From the NCBI GenBank assembly GCA_033064195.1, contig JARBJD010000352.1:1-64000 (forward strand): 64,000 bases of DNA, written 5' to 3'. Numbering within the stretch: position 1 is the first letter of the stretch; the number at the start of each line of letters is the position of its first letter. Shown one piece after another: positions 21,941 through 31,686 of this stretch. Source of the stretch: Blattamonas nauphoetae. Its lineage: Eukaryota > Preaxostyla > Oxymonadida. The translations under genes were made by a program, and so were the position numbers. The notes under the pieces are model-generated. The model saw nothing but the letters and a program-made list of their open reading frames with translations. It was not told where the DNA came from and searched no databases.

Positions 21941-21954
21941 TGACCCATAACGAG
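21941..21954 (+). promoter_or_regulatory. Start-site-like motif of array gene 7
   Basis: TGACCCATAACGAG 38 nt before the ATG at 21979. Confidence 0.65.
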
Positions 21955-21978
21955 AGATTGACTTCAGACTCTGATTGA

Positions 21979-23049
21979 ATGACAGCTCTGGACACGAAGA
22001 GATCCTGCTCCACCGATTCTCCTTCCTCTGGTATCTCTTCACACTGCTTATCACATTCTTCAGACTGTTTTCCTTTCCTGAATTGGAAATACCATTTTCA
22101 AGAATCTGACGAAGAAAAGGCCGTTGTCTTTCGATCTCTTGTTGCTACAGTCCAGTCACAGCATGCACTTGATGTCTCTCTGGAAGAGAAAGCCGTTGAA
22201 TTTCTCGAATCTGTGGATCTGTATCATGAAGAATCAGGCGATGATTTTCTCCACAGCTTTGCATCGAACTCTGATGAATCTCTGAAAATCTTCGTACAGT
22301 CCATTATGGTCCTCATTTCTACTGCCAATCAGGCCATCACCACAGCTGCGATGAAGAAGCTCATTTCGCTGATTGGCGACTGTTCAACTGAAGTCCGACT
22401 TGCACTTGTAAAAGCGGATCTGATCCCTCAAATCATCAATATTCTCAATCCCCAGTCTCTCTCATATGCAGAAACAGTCGATATCCACGTCTACCTCATG
22501 GCAACCATCGCCTGGTGTTTCTCGCTTGCATCTCCAATTGGTCTCAAAGAACTCGAAATTGAAGATGACAATGAACAACCAGCTGTTTACGAGGCGGTTT
22601 TACAGCAAGTTCTGGCACCTTCGGAGAAATATATTTGCCATCTGTGCATGAATCGCCTTTCGATCGCCGACGGAGACCGATCCATCCAACTTCTATCAAT
22701 GCTGGCCCATCTTCTCCGAATATCTCCTTTTTATCAACCGACAATGAACACTGTTCTTGACATGCCAGTGATTGTCGCGATCCCAAGTTATCTCACATTC
22801 GTCAAGCATGACAGATCATTCGAGCATTTTCTATATTTAATGAACAAAGCCCAAGAAAAATGGTACAACACAAGGGACGGAGTGCGACAGAGGTGGAATT
22901 CAGTGCATCGAAGGTTGAGAATGGAGGGCATCGAAGATGTGATTGAAGAAAGGCTCCGAAACGACCACAACGGCCGCGGAAGCTGGATTGTTGCCGATTC
23001 GATCAGATGGAACAACATGCATGGCATGAACATTGCAGAACAGAACTAG
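21979..23049 (+). CDS. ARM/HEAT-like array protein, copy 7
   Basis: 356 residues, stop TAG. All boxes are present: D-C-F-P-F-L-N-W, V-F-R-S-L-V-A-T, A-D-L-I-P-Q-I-I-N-I-L-N-P, Y-I-C-H-L-C-M-N-R, M-P-V-I-V-A-I-P-S and V-H-R-R-L-R-M-E-G. In the last box the usual Met is Arg (R-R-L-R), a change not seen in the other copies. It ends G-M-N-I-A-E-Q-N and is followed by module B with a decayed LRR gene, the same arrangement as after copies 3 and 11. Function unknown. Confidence 0.85.
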   Translation: MTALDTKRSCSTDSPSSGISSHCLSHSSDCFPFLNWKYHFQESDEEKAVVFRSLVATVQSQHALDVSLEEKAVEFLESVDLYHEESGDDFLHSFASNSDESLKIFVQSIMVLISTANQAITTAAMKKLISLIGDCSTEVRLALVKADLIPQIINILNPQSLSYAETVDIHVYLMATIAWCFSLASPIGLKELEIEDDNEQPAVYEAVLQQVLAPSEKYICHLCMNRLSIADGDRSIQLLSMLAHLLRISPFYQPTMNTVLDMPVIVAIPSYLTFVKHDRSFEHFLYLMNKAQEKWYNTRDGVRQRWNSVHRRLRMEGIEDVIEERLRNDHNGRGSWIVADSIRWNNMHGMNIAEQN

Positions 23050-23569
23050 AAACAGACAGGAATTCGCGAACATTCCGAACTGTTTCTGACGTCATTTGGA
23101 CGACCCTGTTTGTGTCTCATGTATCGACTCTGCACTCGCCTGGTGGTTTTGTTTGCTCGAACTGTCTGGATTCTGTTCACGGAACCTCACTTCAAATCGA
23201 CAGAATCATGCGACTTGAACGATCAACACAAATCATACCAGAAATGGAAGAAATCAAGTGGGAATAGTCCAAGAACGGAGATGTTTCATCCAACTGCTTT
23301 TTGTGTTATTCGACAGAACCTCGATCCGTTGCCGATGCCCATCCCAACACTCCAACGTTCTCACACCTCAACCGTCAGCGATGTCCAATCCTGACGCTCT
23401 CCATCATTCCACACCCTCTCTCTGTTATCTGCTTTTCAATGTGATGCACGTGCTCTGTTCACTTGCTGCACAATGTGTGAATGGAATGACAAGAATAACC
23501 AAAACACAATTCGGGGAAAGGCATTTCGTGAGCCCTTTGGACAGTTTTCCCGTCTTTCGTCGATGATTG
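23050..23569. repeat. Intergenic module B, second copy (shortened)
   Basis: The start (CAGAACTAGAAACAGACAGG) and the GTGTGAATGGAATGACAAG landmark match 14551-15470 and 32758-33690. About 300-400 bp of the middle present in those two copies is absent, so this one carries a deletion. No kept frame. Confidence 0.55.
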
Positions 23570-24345
23570 GGTGAATTCCACCGAGTCCCTCCTCTTCCAC
23601 AACCTTCTTGCGCACAAATTGCTGACACATCTCCCGACTGGATTGTTCACGCTTCACAACTTGGAAACGTCGGATTCTTCGTTCAACTCGCTCGTGATCA
23701 TCCGACCGTTGATCTCTCAACTCGCATCGCTTGTGATCATTTCTTTTGGATCCGACTAGATCGTGGCAGTTCCAAGCGAGCTGTTCAGACTCCCACGCTG
23801 CCACTCTGCTCCTCTCACCGCACAACGTGCCCTCCCTCCCATCAGCTCCCTCCACCCCCCAAATTTTGAGTGGTCTCTTGTATTCGTGGATGCACTGAGC
23901 ACATCGCTGATATCTGAAACACTCAGGAACATTGACGCATTTTCATGTTGTTGTCTGTCGTCTGGAGTGGCTGTTGTTTGTGTCGAACCTGCTGACCTCT
24001 GTGCCCCCGCTTCTCTCGCGATTTCTCAGCTGAGCACCCTTTCACTTGCTGGAAACGGGATTTGGGAGCTTCCGTTTTCTTTCTTTCTCTCGCTGCCGAA
24101 CTTGCGTCGCGTGGAATTATCGTTGAGCGAGCTGACGCCGACGATTGTTCTGAACTTACTCGCCTCACAGCAGACGCACTGGCACTGGCGTCTTCTTTTT
24201 CGTGTCCGTCTTGTTTGTGTAAGCCCACCCGCTCAAAATGATTGTTCTGAAATGTTGTTGTTGTTCGCTTCGTTCGTAGGTTTCCTCTTGATTCATGAAT
24301 CGATGCAATCTTCGTTGGTTTACGATTTTTCTTCCTTTTGGACGT
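23570..24345 (+). pseudogene. Decayed leucine-rich-repeat gene, copy 2
   Basis: Same architecture as 15471-16270. L-L-T-H-L-P-T-G-L-F-T-L-H-N-L-E is read near 23620-23670. A 209-codon frame at 23763-24392 contains V-P-S-E-L-F-R-L-P and then L-S-T-L-S-L-A-G-N-G-I-W-E-L-P and S-L-P-N-L-R-R-V-E-L-S. It is the least broken of the three LRR relics from 23763 on, but the first repeat still lies in another frame. The end of the region provides the promoter of array gene 8. Confidence 0.65.
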
Positions 24346-24351
24346 CGTTTT

Positions 24352-24358
24352 CATCTCA
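24352..24358 (+). promoter_or_regulatory. CATCTCA box of array gene 8
   Basis: CATCTCA 31 nt before the TGACCC motif and 69 nt before the ATG at 24421. Confidence 0.5.
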
Positions 24359-24382
24359 CCCTCTTTCTTTCAACATTTCATC

Positions 24383-24396
24383 TGACCCATAACGCG
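24383..24396 (+). promoter_or_regulatory. Start-site-like motif of array gene 8
   Basis: TGACCCATAACGCG 38 nt before the ATG at 24421. The spacing supports 24421 as the original start. Confidence 0.6.
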
Positions 24397-24420
24397 TGAT
24401 TGTCCTCTGAATCTGAGAGA

Positions 24421-25484
24421 ATGGCGACCATTGACACAAAACCATGCTCTGCCACTGATTCTCCTTGCCCTGGTATTTCTTCACACTGCTTTTCAGTTCT
24501 CCAGACTGTTCCCTTTTCCTGAATTGGAACGAAGGACGCCTCAAATCTGATGGCGAAGTAGCCGCTGTCTTTCGATCTCTCGTTGCCACTTTACAGTCCC
24601 ATCCTTCCCTTGATGACTCTCTGGAAAGGAAAGCCGTGACACTTCTCAAATATGTTTCTCCGCTCAACATCAAATCAACAACTGCTTTTCTCCACAGCTT
24701 TGCTTCGAAAACTGATGAATCTCTGAGCATCTTCATCCAGTCCATTGTGGTGCTCGTTTCTTCACCCAGTCAGATCATCACCACGGCAACAATGAGGATG
24801 TTCGATCTTTTGATCACGATCAGTTCGGTTGAAGTCCGACTTGCCATCGTCAAAGCTGATCTGATCCCTCAACTCATCAACACTCTCAATCCACCGTCTC
24901 TTTCTTTCACCAAGGCAGTCGATATCCACAGTTCTCTCCTTCACATTGTCACCAATTCCTTCTGGCTCGCATCTCCATATTGTCTTGCACAACTCGGAAT
25001 TGAAGATCGGAATGAACCAAAAACTGTCCTCGATGTGATTTTGCAGCAAGTTCTGGCACCTTCGGGGAAGTATATCTGCCATTTGTGCGTGAACCACAAC
25101 TCGATAGTGGAAAGGAACATGTCGACTGCTTTTGCCATTACTCTTTCTACCCTCCTTGAAATATCTCCTTGTTATCACCCGACAATGGAATTTGTTCTTC
25201 ATCTGCCAGTGATTCTCACGCTTCCAAGTTGTCTCACATTCTTCGAAGATGATCAGTCAATCTGGCGTTTTCTGTACTTTATGGTCGATGCGTGCGAAAA
25301 ATGGAAGGCAAAAAGAGGAGTAGAGCGACAGAGGTGGAGAACAGTGCAACGAATGTTGAGAATGGAGGGCGTCGAAGATGTGATGGAGGCGAAACTCCAA
25401 AACGACAAAGACACATCTTGTGGAGGAGATATTATGACCCGCTCGATCAGATGGAACAAGCTGCTGGGCATGAACATTCCCTGA
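24421..25484 (+). pseudogene. ARM/HEAT-like array protein, copy 8, with a 1-nt deletion
   Basis: The ATG at 24421 opens the usual leader (M-A-T-I-D-T-K-P-C-S). At about 24494 the ten bases found in sister copies between TTTCA and CCAGAC are one short, so the leader frame is lost. From about 24500 the family frame is open for more than 320 codons to a TGA, with N-W-N-E-G, V-F-R-S-L-V-A-T, A-D-L-I-P-Q-L-I-N-T-L-N-P, Y-I-C-H-L-C-V-N-H and V-Q-R-M-L-R-M-E-G-V-E-D boxes. The open part has no ATG near its start, so the product, if any, would lack its N-terminus. The decay looks recent. Module C follows. Confidence 0.75.
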
Positions 25485-26092
25485 CGTGGATAGAAACAGC
25501 CAGAGCCAGCTCCTCGTTCTCCCGTTGATGTCGCCCATCTTCGGCAGCAGCTCAAGAACGGACCCAGCCACTCGCGATTTGTGGTCGGATGGGATGTGCT
25601 GGACAATGCGGACATCGATGTGGATGCGACAGGATGGCATCCATCTCCGCTTGGACCAGACCCACTTTTGGGATTGGCGTGCTCTCGTCGCCTTCGCTGC
25701 TTCTCTCATCAACCAGTCTGTCTCCAACTTGCTTCGTTCCCATCGTTGTTCATCTCGACACCTCGGCCGTCGGCGTGTTTGAGAAAAATCGGAGACGGAT
25801 GAAGTCGAACACCAACCAGAAGCGAATGAAGACGCTTGACGAACATCAGATCCTGGACTTGTGCAGGTCGAGGAGCTGATCGGTTCAGGCGAGACGACGG
25901 AGTGATGGCTCGAGCAAGAGTGAGAGATGTGAAGGAACAGTGCATGGGAGACAGACAGAAATTAAGGATACGAGAACAGGGAACGACTGACACCATCTGC
26001 GACCGAATCTGCTCAGCTCCACACACCACACATCGTCCAGGCAAACTCTCTCAACTTGGAGACAGCAACGCATTGCCTGTGAAGGAGATGGA
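25485..26092. repeat. Intergenic module C, third copy
   Basis: Matches 19466-20050 over most of its length (CACTCGCGATTTGTGGTCGG, GCGGACATCGATGTGGATGC, GTGCAGGTCGAGGAGCTGAT). It has several short competing frames and no frame kept between the three copies. Confidence 0.6.
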
Positions 26093-26640
26093 GTGGATGA
26101 AGCGCAGCTCAGATCGAAGGAAGTGATGGATCAGAACGAGGATGTGTCGCTGGAAGTGAAATCCGCGCACTTTCTCGAATCTCTGAAACGAGTGGTTCGA
26201 CAAGCAGCGGACACTTGTTTCAGGAGCCTCGGGCGAACTGTTGGTGAGTCTTCGACTAACATCGTGGAATCTGTTGTCGTTCTCCTTTCTGCTGCCAGCA
26301 CAGTTCTCCCTGCATGAATGAAGATGCTGAGATGTCTCCTCTGAACAGTTCAAATTAACACCAACTTGTGCTCGTCCAAGCTGGTCTGATCTCTCAACTC
26401 TTCACATCTCTCAATCCACAGTCTCTCTCATATCCAGAAACTTGCGATCTCCACATCGACCTCATTTTAATCATCATCTACTCTGCCTGGCTCGCAACTC
26501 GGGATGGGCTTGCACAACTCACAATTGAAGATGACGATGAACTCCAAGCAGTCCACGAGACGATCTTAAGTCAAGTTGTAACACTTTCAGAGAAGTGTTC
26601 TTCATATGTCAGTCAGTCTCCCGATCCAAGATGTGTGACG
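26093..26640 (+). pseudogene. Decayed ARM-like array copy (between copies 8 and 9)
   Basis: A 74-codon frame at 26093-26317 reads V-S-L-E-V-K-S-A-H-F-L-E-S, and a second at 26368 reads V-Q-A-G-L-I-S-Q-L-F-T-S-L-N-P-Q-S and later H-E-T-I-L-S-Q-V. The leader and N-W box are absent, the two halves are in different frames, and the C-terminal third is replaced by a Lys/Arg-rich stretch. This is the sister of the relic at 10196-10731 with the same missing parts. Confidence 0.7.
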
Positions 26641-27300
26641 AGGAAGAGACGAAAGAAGAAGGTGAAAAGAAGACGAGAAAGGGTGTTGGAGGAAGTGGAA
26701 GTGAGCGGATGGTGGACAAGGAGGACGGATCAGACAGGCACGGATGTTCGGGAGGGAAGGAAGAAGAGTGGAAAGAGAGGAAAGAAGCAGACGAGGTGAA
26801 GAGAGGAAATGCACGACTCCCCTCCCACGCATCTCTCCGCCTGTGTCCACTGCGGCCGACAAAGCTGAGCGTCGCTTTTCGTCGCGCTCGCCGACGACAC
26901 CGCAACTGATGACACGCTGTGCCCTCCCTCCTCGCCAAATCCAACCCAACAACACTCGAGAGAAGGACGAGATTGCTGTTTGCTGATTTCAAGAAGTGCA
27001 GAACAGGCCACACACCTCACATCGTCCTCATCGTTGACTCGATGGGTCGGTGCTGTCTGGTGACTGCAAGCTCAGCTGGCGGCACTGAAGTCCCTGTCGA
27101 GTGAACAGCAGAAGCAGGAACAGAAAGAGGGGCTGACGATGAGAGGGATGTGGAGGGTCAAGGAGAGGGGAGGTGTTGATGAGAGAGTCCTCATTAATCG
27201 AAAACGAGTACTGACCTCTCAGTCTTTGTTGGTTGATTTTTGTTCTTCCTTTTGGGACTCTATTTCTTCTCGATATCTTTCTTTTACTCACTGTTCGTTC
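26641..27300. repeat. Intergenic module F, second copy
   Basis: Copy of 10732-11437, slightly shorter and lacking part of the stretch around 11100-11200. It leads into the promoter of array gene 9. Confidence 0.5.
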
Positions 27301-27314
27301 TGTCCCATAATAAA
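27301..27314 (+). promoter_or_regulatory. Start-site-like motif of array gene 9
   Basis: TGTCCCATAATAAA 38 nt before the ATG at 27339, the same class III form as at 11438. Confidence 0.6.
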
Positions 27315-27338
27315 TGACTCAACTCTGACTCAGATTGA

Positions 27339-28412
27339 ATGGGCCAGATAATCAATAGATTTAGCTGCTGCTCCAGTTCAACTCGATCTTCTATGCCCTC
27401 CCCTCAGTTTCGGTTTTCAAGGGATTGCTCACGGTTCCTGAATTGGAAATACAATCGAAAAGAATCTCAACGCAAAAAGGCCATCGTCTTTCGATCTCTC
27501 GTTGTCACTGTAAAGTTGCAGCCTGCACTTGATGCCTCTCTGGAAGCGAAAGCCGTCAACTTTCTCAGATCTGCGTCTTCAACCTTCCCCGACTCGGCGG
27601 ATGGTTTTCTCAGCAACTTTAAGCAAACCACTGATGAATCGTTGACCAACTTCGTACAGTCGATTGTGGTGCTCATTTCGTCCGCCAGTCAGATCATCAC
27701 CACAGCAGCAATGGTGATGGTGAGAAAACTGCTCGGATGGTGTTCAGATAAAGTCCGACTCGCCCTTGTGAAAGAGGATCTAATTTCTCAAATCATCCAA
27801 ACTCTCAATCCAGTGTTTCTCTCTTTTGCTGAAACAGTCGATATCCACATCCACCTCATTTTTTGCATCCAGTATTCCATCTGGCTTCCAGCTCCGGATC
27901 CCTTCTCACGACTCGCTTTTGGAAATGGCGATGGACATCAAGCTGTCCACGAGGCGGTTTTGCAGCAAGTTCTCGCGCCTTCGGAGAAGTATATATGCCA
28001 TTTGTGCGCGAACCGTCTTTCGATCATCGATGGTGACCTGTTTTATGACTTTATGAATCTTTTTGCTTGGCTGATCCGAGCATCTCCATCCTCTCAGCCG
28101 ATCATGCATTTTGTTCTTCATCTGCCTGTCTTTCTCACGATCCCAAGTTCTCTCACATTCATCGAGAAAGATTGCCCAATCTGGTGTTTTCTGGATGAAA
28201 TGCTCGATCCCCAGCAGGAATGGAAAAAGCAAAGTGAAGATGAGCAACAGATGATGAAGACGGTGCATCGAATGTTGAGAATGGAGGGCTTCGAAGATGT
28301 GTTCGAAGAAAGGCTCCGAAACGACAGAAAGACTTCATGGGGAAGAGATATTGTTGCCAACTCGATCAGATGGAACAGTCTGCGGGGCATGAACCTTCCA
28401 CGACGTCGATAG
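27339..28412 (+). CDS. ARM/HEAT-like array protein, copy 9
   Basis: 357 residues, stop TAG. The leader and first third match copy 2 at 11476 (P-S-P-Q-F-R-F-S-R-D-C-S, then K-E-S-Q-R-K-K). From about residue 125 it departs from copy 2 (L-L-G-W-C-S-D-K-V-R-L-A-L-V-K) and carries its own centre (L-P-A-P-D-P-F-S-R-L-A-F-G-N). Y-I-C-H-L-C-A-N-R and V-H-R-M-L-R-M-E-G-F-E-D-V-F-E-E are present. The 3' flank is not a standard A, B or C module. The block shared with copy 2 thus ends inside the coding region. Confidence 0.85.
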   Translation: MGQIINRFSCCSSSTRSSMPSPQFRFSRDCSRFLNWKYNRKESQRKKAIVFRSLVVTVKLQPALDASLEAKAVNFLRSASSTFPDSADGFLSNFKQTTDESLTNFVQSIVVLISSASQIITTAAMVMVRKLLGWCSDKVRLALVKEDLISQIIQTLNPVFLSFAETVDIHIHLIFCIQYSIWLPAPDPFSRLAFGNGDGHQAVHEAVLQQVLAPSEKYICHLCANRLSIIDGDLFYDFMNLFAWLIRASPSSQPIMHFVLHLPVFLTIPSSLTFIEKDCPIWCFLDEMLDPQQEWKKQSEDEQQMMKTVHRMLRMEGFEDVFEERLRNDRKTSWGRDIVANSIRWNSLRGMNLPRRR

Positions 28413-28990
28413 AAAGAACCCAGAACCAGCGACAATCTCGACATGCTTCTGGCTTCTTCTGGACAACATACACTGTTAGTGTGAAATCAGCAAGAATCAG
28501 AAGGGGTTGAGCCGTTTGCTGGGAGGAAATATCAATCACTGACCATTCTGACGGAATTCGAACGCGAAGAATCAATCCCAAATCATTCGGTCTCACTGAC
28601 CCACTTTCGAGCCAACGGATCACTGGACACTGTCGACCGCATTCCTCAGCCATCCAGGCCACGTTGAGCCTGCCAAACCCGCGCTTGTTCCACTTCTGTT
28701 TCGAATGAGACGATACACTCCGGCCGAGATTTTGGGACGAATGTGAGCAGAACGAAATGAGGACTTTGATGGGCTGATTATTCCTTTTGTTTTGATTCTT
28801 TTGTGGTTGTTTGTGTGTCTCTAAGCATCTTCTGAATCACGCATTCGACGTCACAACACCTTTTCGTCTCAAAATCACGATATGAAGAGATATTTTGATT
28901 TTATCGAACAGATCGTTTGACATACGAGCGAAATGTTCGTCTCTTAAACGGATGGATAATGATTCGTCTCAATAATTCCGCCTTTTTCTC
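28413..28990. repeat. Spacer and upstream module P2, second copy
   Basis: 28413-28650 is a spacer with no recognisable content. 28650-28990 repeats 8100-8464 (GACATACGAGCGAAATGTTC and flanks) and leads into the class II promoter of the next gene. Confidence 0.6.
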
Positions 28991-29004
28991 TTCCCCACAA
29001 CGAG
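28991..29004 (+). promoter_or_regulatory. Start-site-like motif of array gene 10
   Basis: TTCCCCACAACGAG 38 nt before the ATG at 29029, matching the form before gene 1. Confidence 0.55.
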
Positions 29005-29028
29005 TGTTTCACCTCCGAATCTGAAAGA

Positions 29029-30090
29029 ATGACAGCTTTAGACACGAAGAGATCATCCTCCATTGATTCTCCTCGCGCTGGTCTCTCTTCACCCTGCTTG
29101 TCACATTCTGCAGACTGTTCTCCTTTCCTAAATTGGACCGATGATCAAACTGAGTCAATAGACGATTGGGCCGTTGTCTTTCCATCTCTCGTTGCCACTG
29201 TGAAGTTGAAGCCTACACTCGATGTCTCTCTGGAAGATAAAGCCGTCGACTTTCTCGAATTTGTATCTTCAACCTTCCCCAACTCACTCGATGTTTTTCT
29301 CGACAGCTTTGCATCGAACTCTGATGAATCGTTGACCAACTTCGTACAATCCGTTGTAGTGCTCATTTCTACTGCCAACACAATCATCACCACAGCTGCA
29401 ATGGAGATGCTGAAAACTCTGTTCGTCTGGAGTCCAACTAAAGTCCTACTTGTCCTCGTCCAAGCGGATCTGTTTCCTCAAATCATCAACACTCTCAATC
29501 CCCTGTCTCTTCCCTTTGCAGAAGCTGTCGATCTCCACATCAGCCTCATGGAAAGCATCGCCTGGTCTGTCTGGCTCTCCACTCCGGATGCCCTCTCCCG
29601 ACTCGGAATTGAAGATCGGAATGAACAACTAACTGTCCACGAGACGGTTTTTCAGCAAATTGTCGTGCCTTCGGAGAAGTATGTGTGACATTTGTGCGTA
29701 AACCGCTTTTCGATCGTCGATGGGATGCAATCCGAGAGTTTTCTGAAGCTACTCGCAGAACTCCTCAAAATATGTCCATATCATCAACCAACAATGGAAT
29801 TTGTTCTTCATATGCCGATCTTTCTCACGATCCCAAGTTGTCTCTCATTCTCCGAGAAAGATACCACAATCTGGCGCTTTCTGTATGAAATGGTCGATAT
29901 CCAACGAGAATGGAACGAACCAAGGGGTGAGGAACGACAGACGTCAAAGGTAGTGAATCGACTTTTGAGAAGGGAGGGCTACGAAGATGGGATTGATGAA
30001 AAGCAACAAAACGACCCAAACAACCGCGGGAGCTGGATTGTCACCAAATCGATTGGATGGAACAACCTGGAAGGCATGAACCGTCGCTGA
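29029..30090 (+). pseudogene. ARM/HEAT-like array protein, copy 10, with an in-frame TGA
   Basis: The frame is open over 353 codons except for TGA at 29686-29688 (codon 220), which replaces the first Cys of the Y-I-C-H-L-C box (TGC to TGA). The frame continues unbroken to a TGA at 30088-30090. The N-terminal half is a close match to copy 6 at 20259, and the C-terminal end S-W-I-V-T-K-S-I-G-W-N-N matches copies 2, 4 and 6. Module A follows. It is probably a recent pseudogene; a 219-residue product or stop readthrough cannot be excluded from sequence. Confidence 0.8.
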
Positions 30091-31617
30091 GATGGATAGA
30101 AAGAGACAGAACCAGCGATCGCTTCCACCTGTTCGCACGCCGCATGGTTTCATCAGCCAGTCTGAACGGCAGCTGTCCCCTCCCTCCACCACTCCTGCTT
30201 CGCCTCGCAATCAGATGCGATGGTGTCTGTCTCCGCGTTCTCGATTGTTCTCTTTGAGGACATCAAAAGACGATGCACCTGTGTCGCCCGTCCTCGACGT
30301 GCAGCTGAAGACGGATCTGTGGCTGACGAGCAATGGATCGTTTGTGTTGTCTTGGCCATGTTGTGTGGAGGTGAGCGACGAAGAGATGGACACCGCTGTC
30401 ACCGTGTTCTATCCACTCCAGACTGTGGTATGGATCCTTCACTCCTCCCCTCCCTCTCCCAGATCAGTCTGAAGATTCTGATGTCCCGCCAATCGAACAA
30501 AGCTCGTCAGCGTGTTCGCGACGATGCTGAGACGATGACAGCTCGAATATCAGCCACAGCACATCCATTCCTCACCGAGACGGATTCCGAAGAGAACAAA
30601 CGAGAAGCGAACTACGACGGTTCGTGAACAATCTAACTTGGACTTGGGGAGGACGAGAAGCTGATTGGTTGATTTGTGGACAAACGACAACCAGCAACGA
30701 ATCCCTGTTCACTTTCGCGCTTGAAGTGAGATGTGAGAAACAAGCAGCTCGGAAACAAGATCCTTCCACGCGACATGACCTCGCTCGAAGGGCGCCAGAA
30801 CATCACATTCGCAGATTGTCAGTCAGACACCGTTCGCTGAGTCTTCCTCGCTGTTCGTGGGTGTTCTCGTCGTCGATGCAACTGATCTCGGAAGGAACAC
30901 TCAGAAAGACGTGGATGGGACACGCACGCCTCGGTCAGTGTGATTGGTGTGCTGATGTGAGATGGAAGATTGGGGAACTGCGAGTGATGTGCTGTTCTTG
31001 CTGTTGCTGAGTGAAACGAGAATTGAAGACACGAACGAACAGGAAGCAGAGCTTCGTTATTCCTGTTCGTCATTCCTTCGGCATCCGTCTGTTCCGTCTT
31101 CTGTTTCGACACAGCCACTGCCTGTTCCTCAGTGGGTGTCGACTCGCTCTCTCCTCGTCTGCCTTCTCGCTGGCTGCTCGTCCAACTGGTCCATCGCCCT
31201 CCACCCTGATTGTCGACTCGCTCTCTCCATGTTCCCCACTCTGACCCGTTGACCGCCCTTTCACCGCTTTCTTCGAAAATGGAACAGGAAAGCGATTTTT
31301 CGAAGATTGTTCTGAAACAGGACTCTCTGTTGTGTCTACCCGCTTCATCAGTGCTGCTGGTGTTGTCTTCGTTCGTCGAAGTGGATGACCGATCTCGACT
31401 GGAGGTGAAGAAACGACACGATTCTTATTGAACTCACCCTGTCTTCCCATTGTGCACTCGAACTGAGAGGGAAGACGAAAGGCGCAAAGAATAGTCCGAC
31501 AAACCACTCCCACTTCTCCCAATTCGACCTCGTCCATTCTGACCATTTCTCACGTCTAGTGAAGCATCATGACTTTGTATCGTTTGCAGGCTTTCTCTTC
31601 CTTTTGGATGGATATTT
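30091..31617. repeat. Intergenic modules A, E and D, fourth copy (longest)
   Basis: Module A core at 30100-30475, the linker at about 30650-30770, a short module E at 30773-30835, an unmatched stretch at about 30840-31130, and tail D at 31137-31425 shared with 12979-13265. The short frame M-E-Q-E-S-D-F-S-K-I-V-L-K-Q-D at 31279 is kept in both D copies. No complete gene. Confidence 0.55.
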
Positions 31618-31624
31618 CATCTCA
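31618..31624 (+). promoter_or_regulatory. CATCTCA box of array gene 11
   Basis: CATCTCA 31 nt before the TGACCC motif and 69 nt before the ATG at 31687. Confidence 0.5.
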
Positions 31625-31648
31625 CGATTAAAGTTTCAGACTCCTCAA

Positions 31649-31662
31649 TGACCCAAAACGAA
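31649..31662 (+). promoter_or_regulatory. Start-site-like motif of array gene 11
   Basis: TGACCCAAAACGAA 38 nt before the ATG at 31687. An upstream in-frame ATG at 31648 overlaps this motif and is therefore unlikely to be the real start. Confidence 0.6.
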
Positions 31663-31686
31663 TTCTTGAACACTAAATCAGAGGTA

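Noticed and set aside
24465-24500. A start at 24465 for array copy 8
   Set aside because: The codon there is TTG and the first residues are out of the family frame; the original start is 24421.
31648-31686. Upstream ATG extending array copy 11 by 13 residues
   Set aside because: It overlaps the promoter motif; 31687 restores the 38-nt spacing and the usual length.
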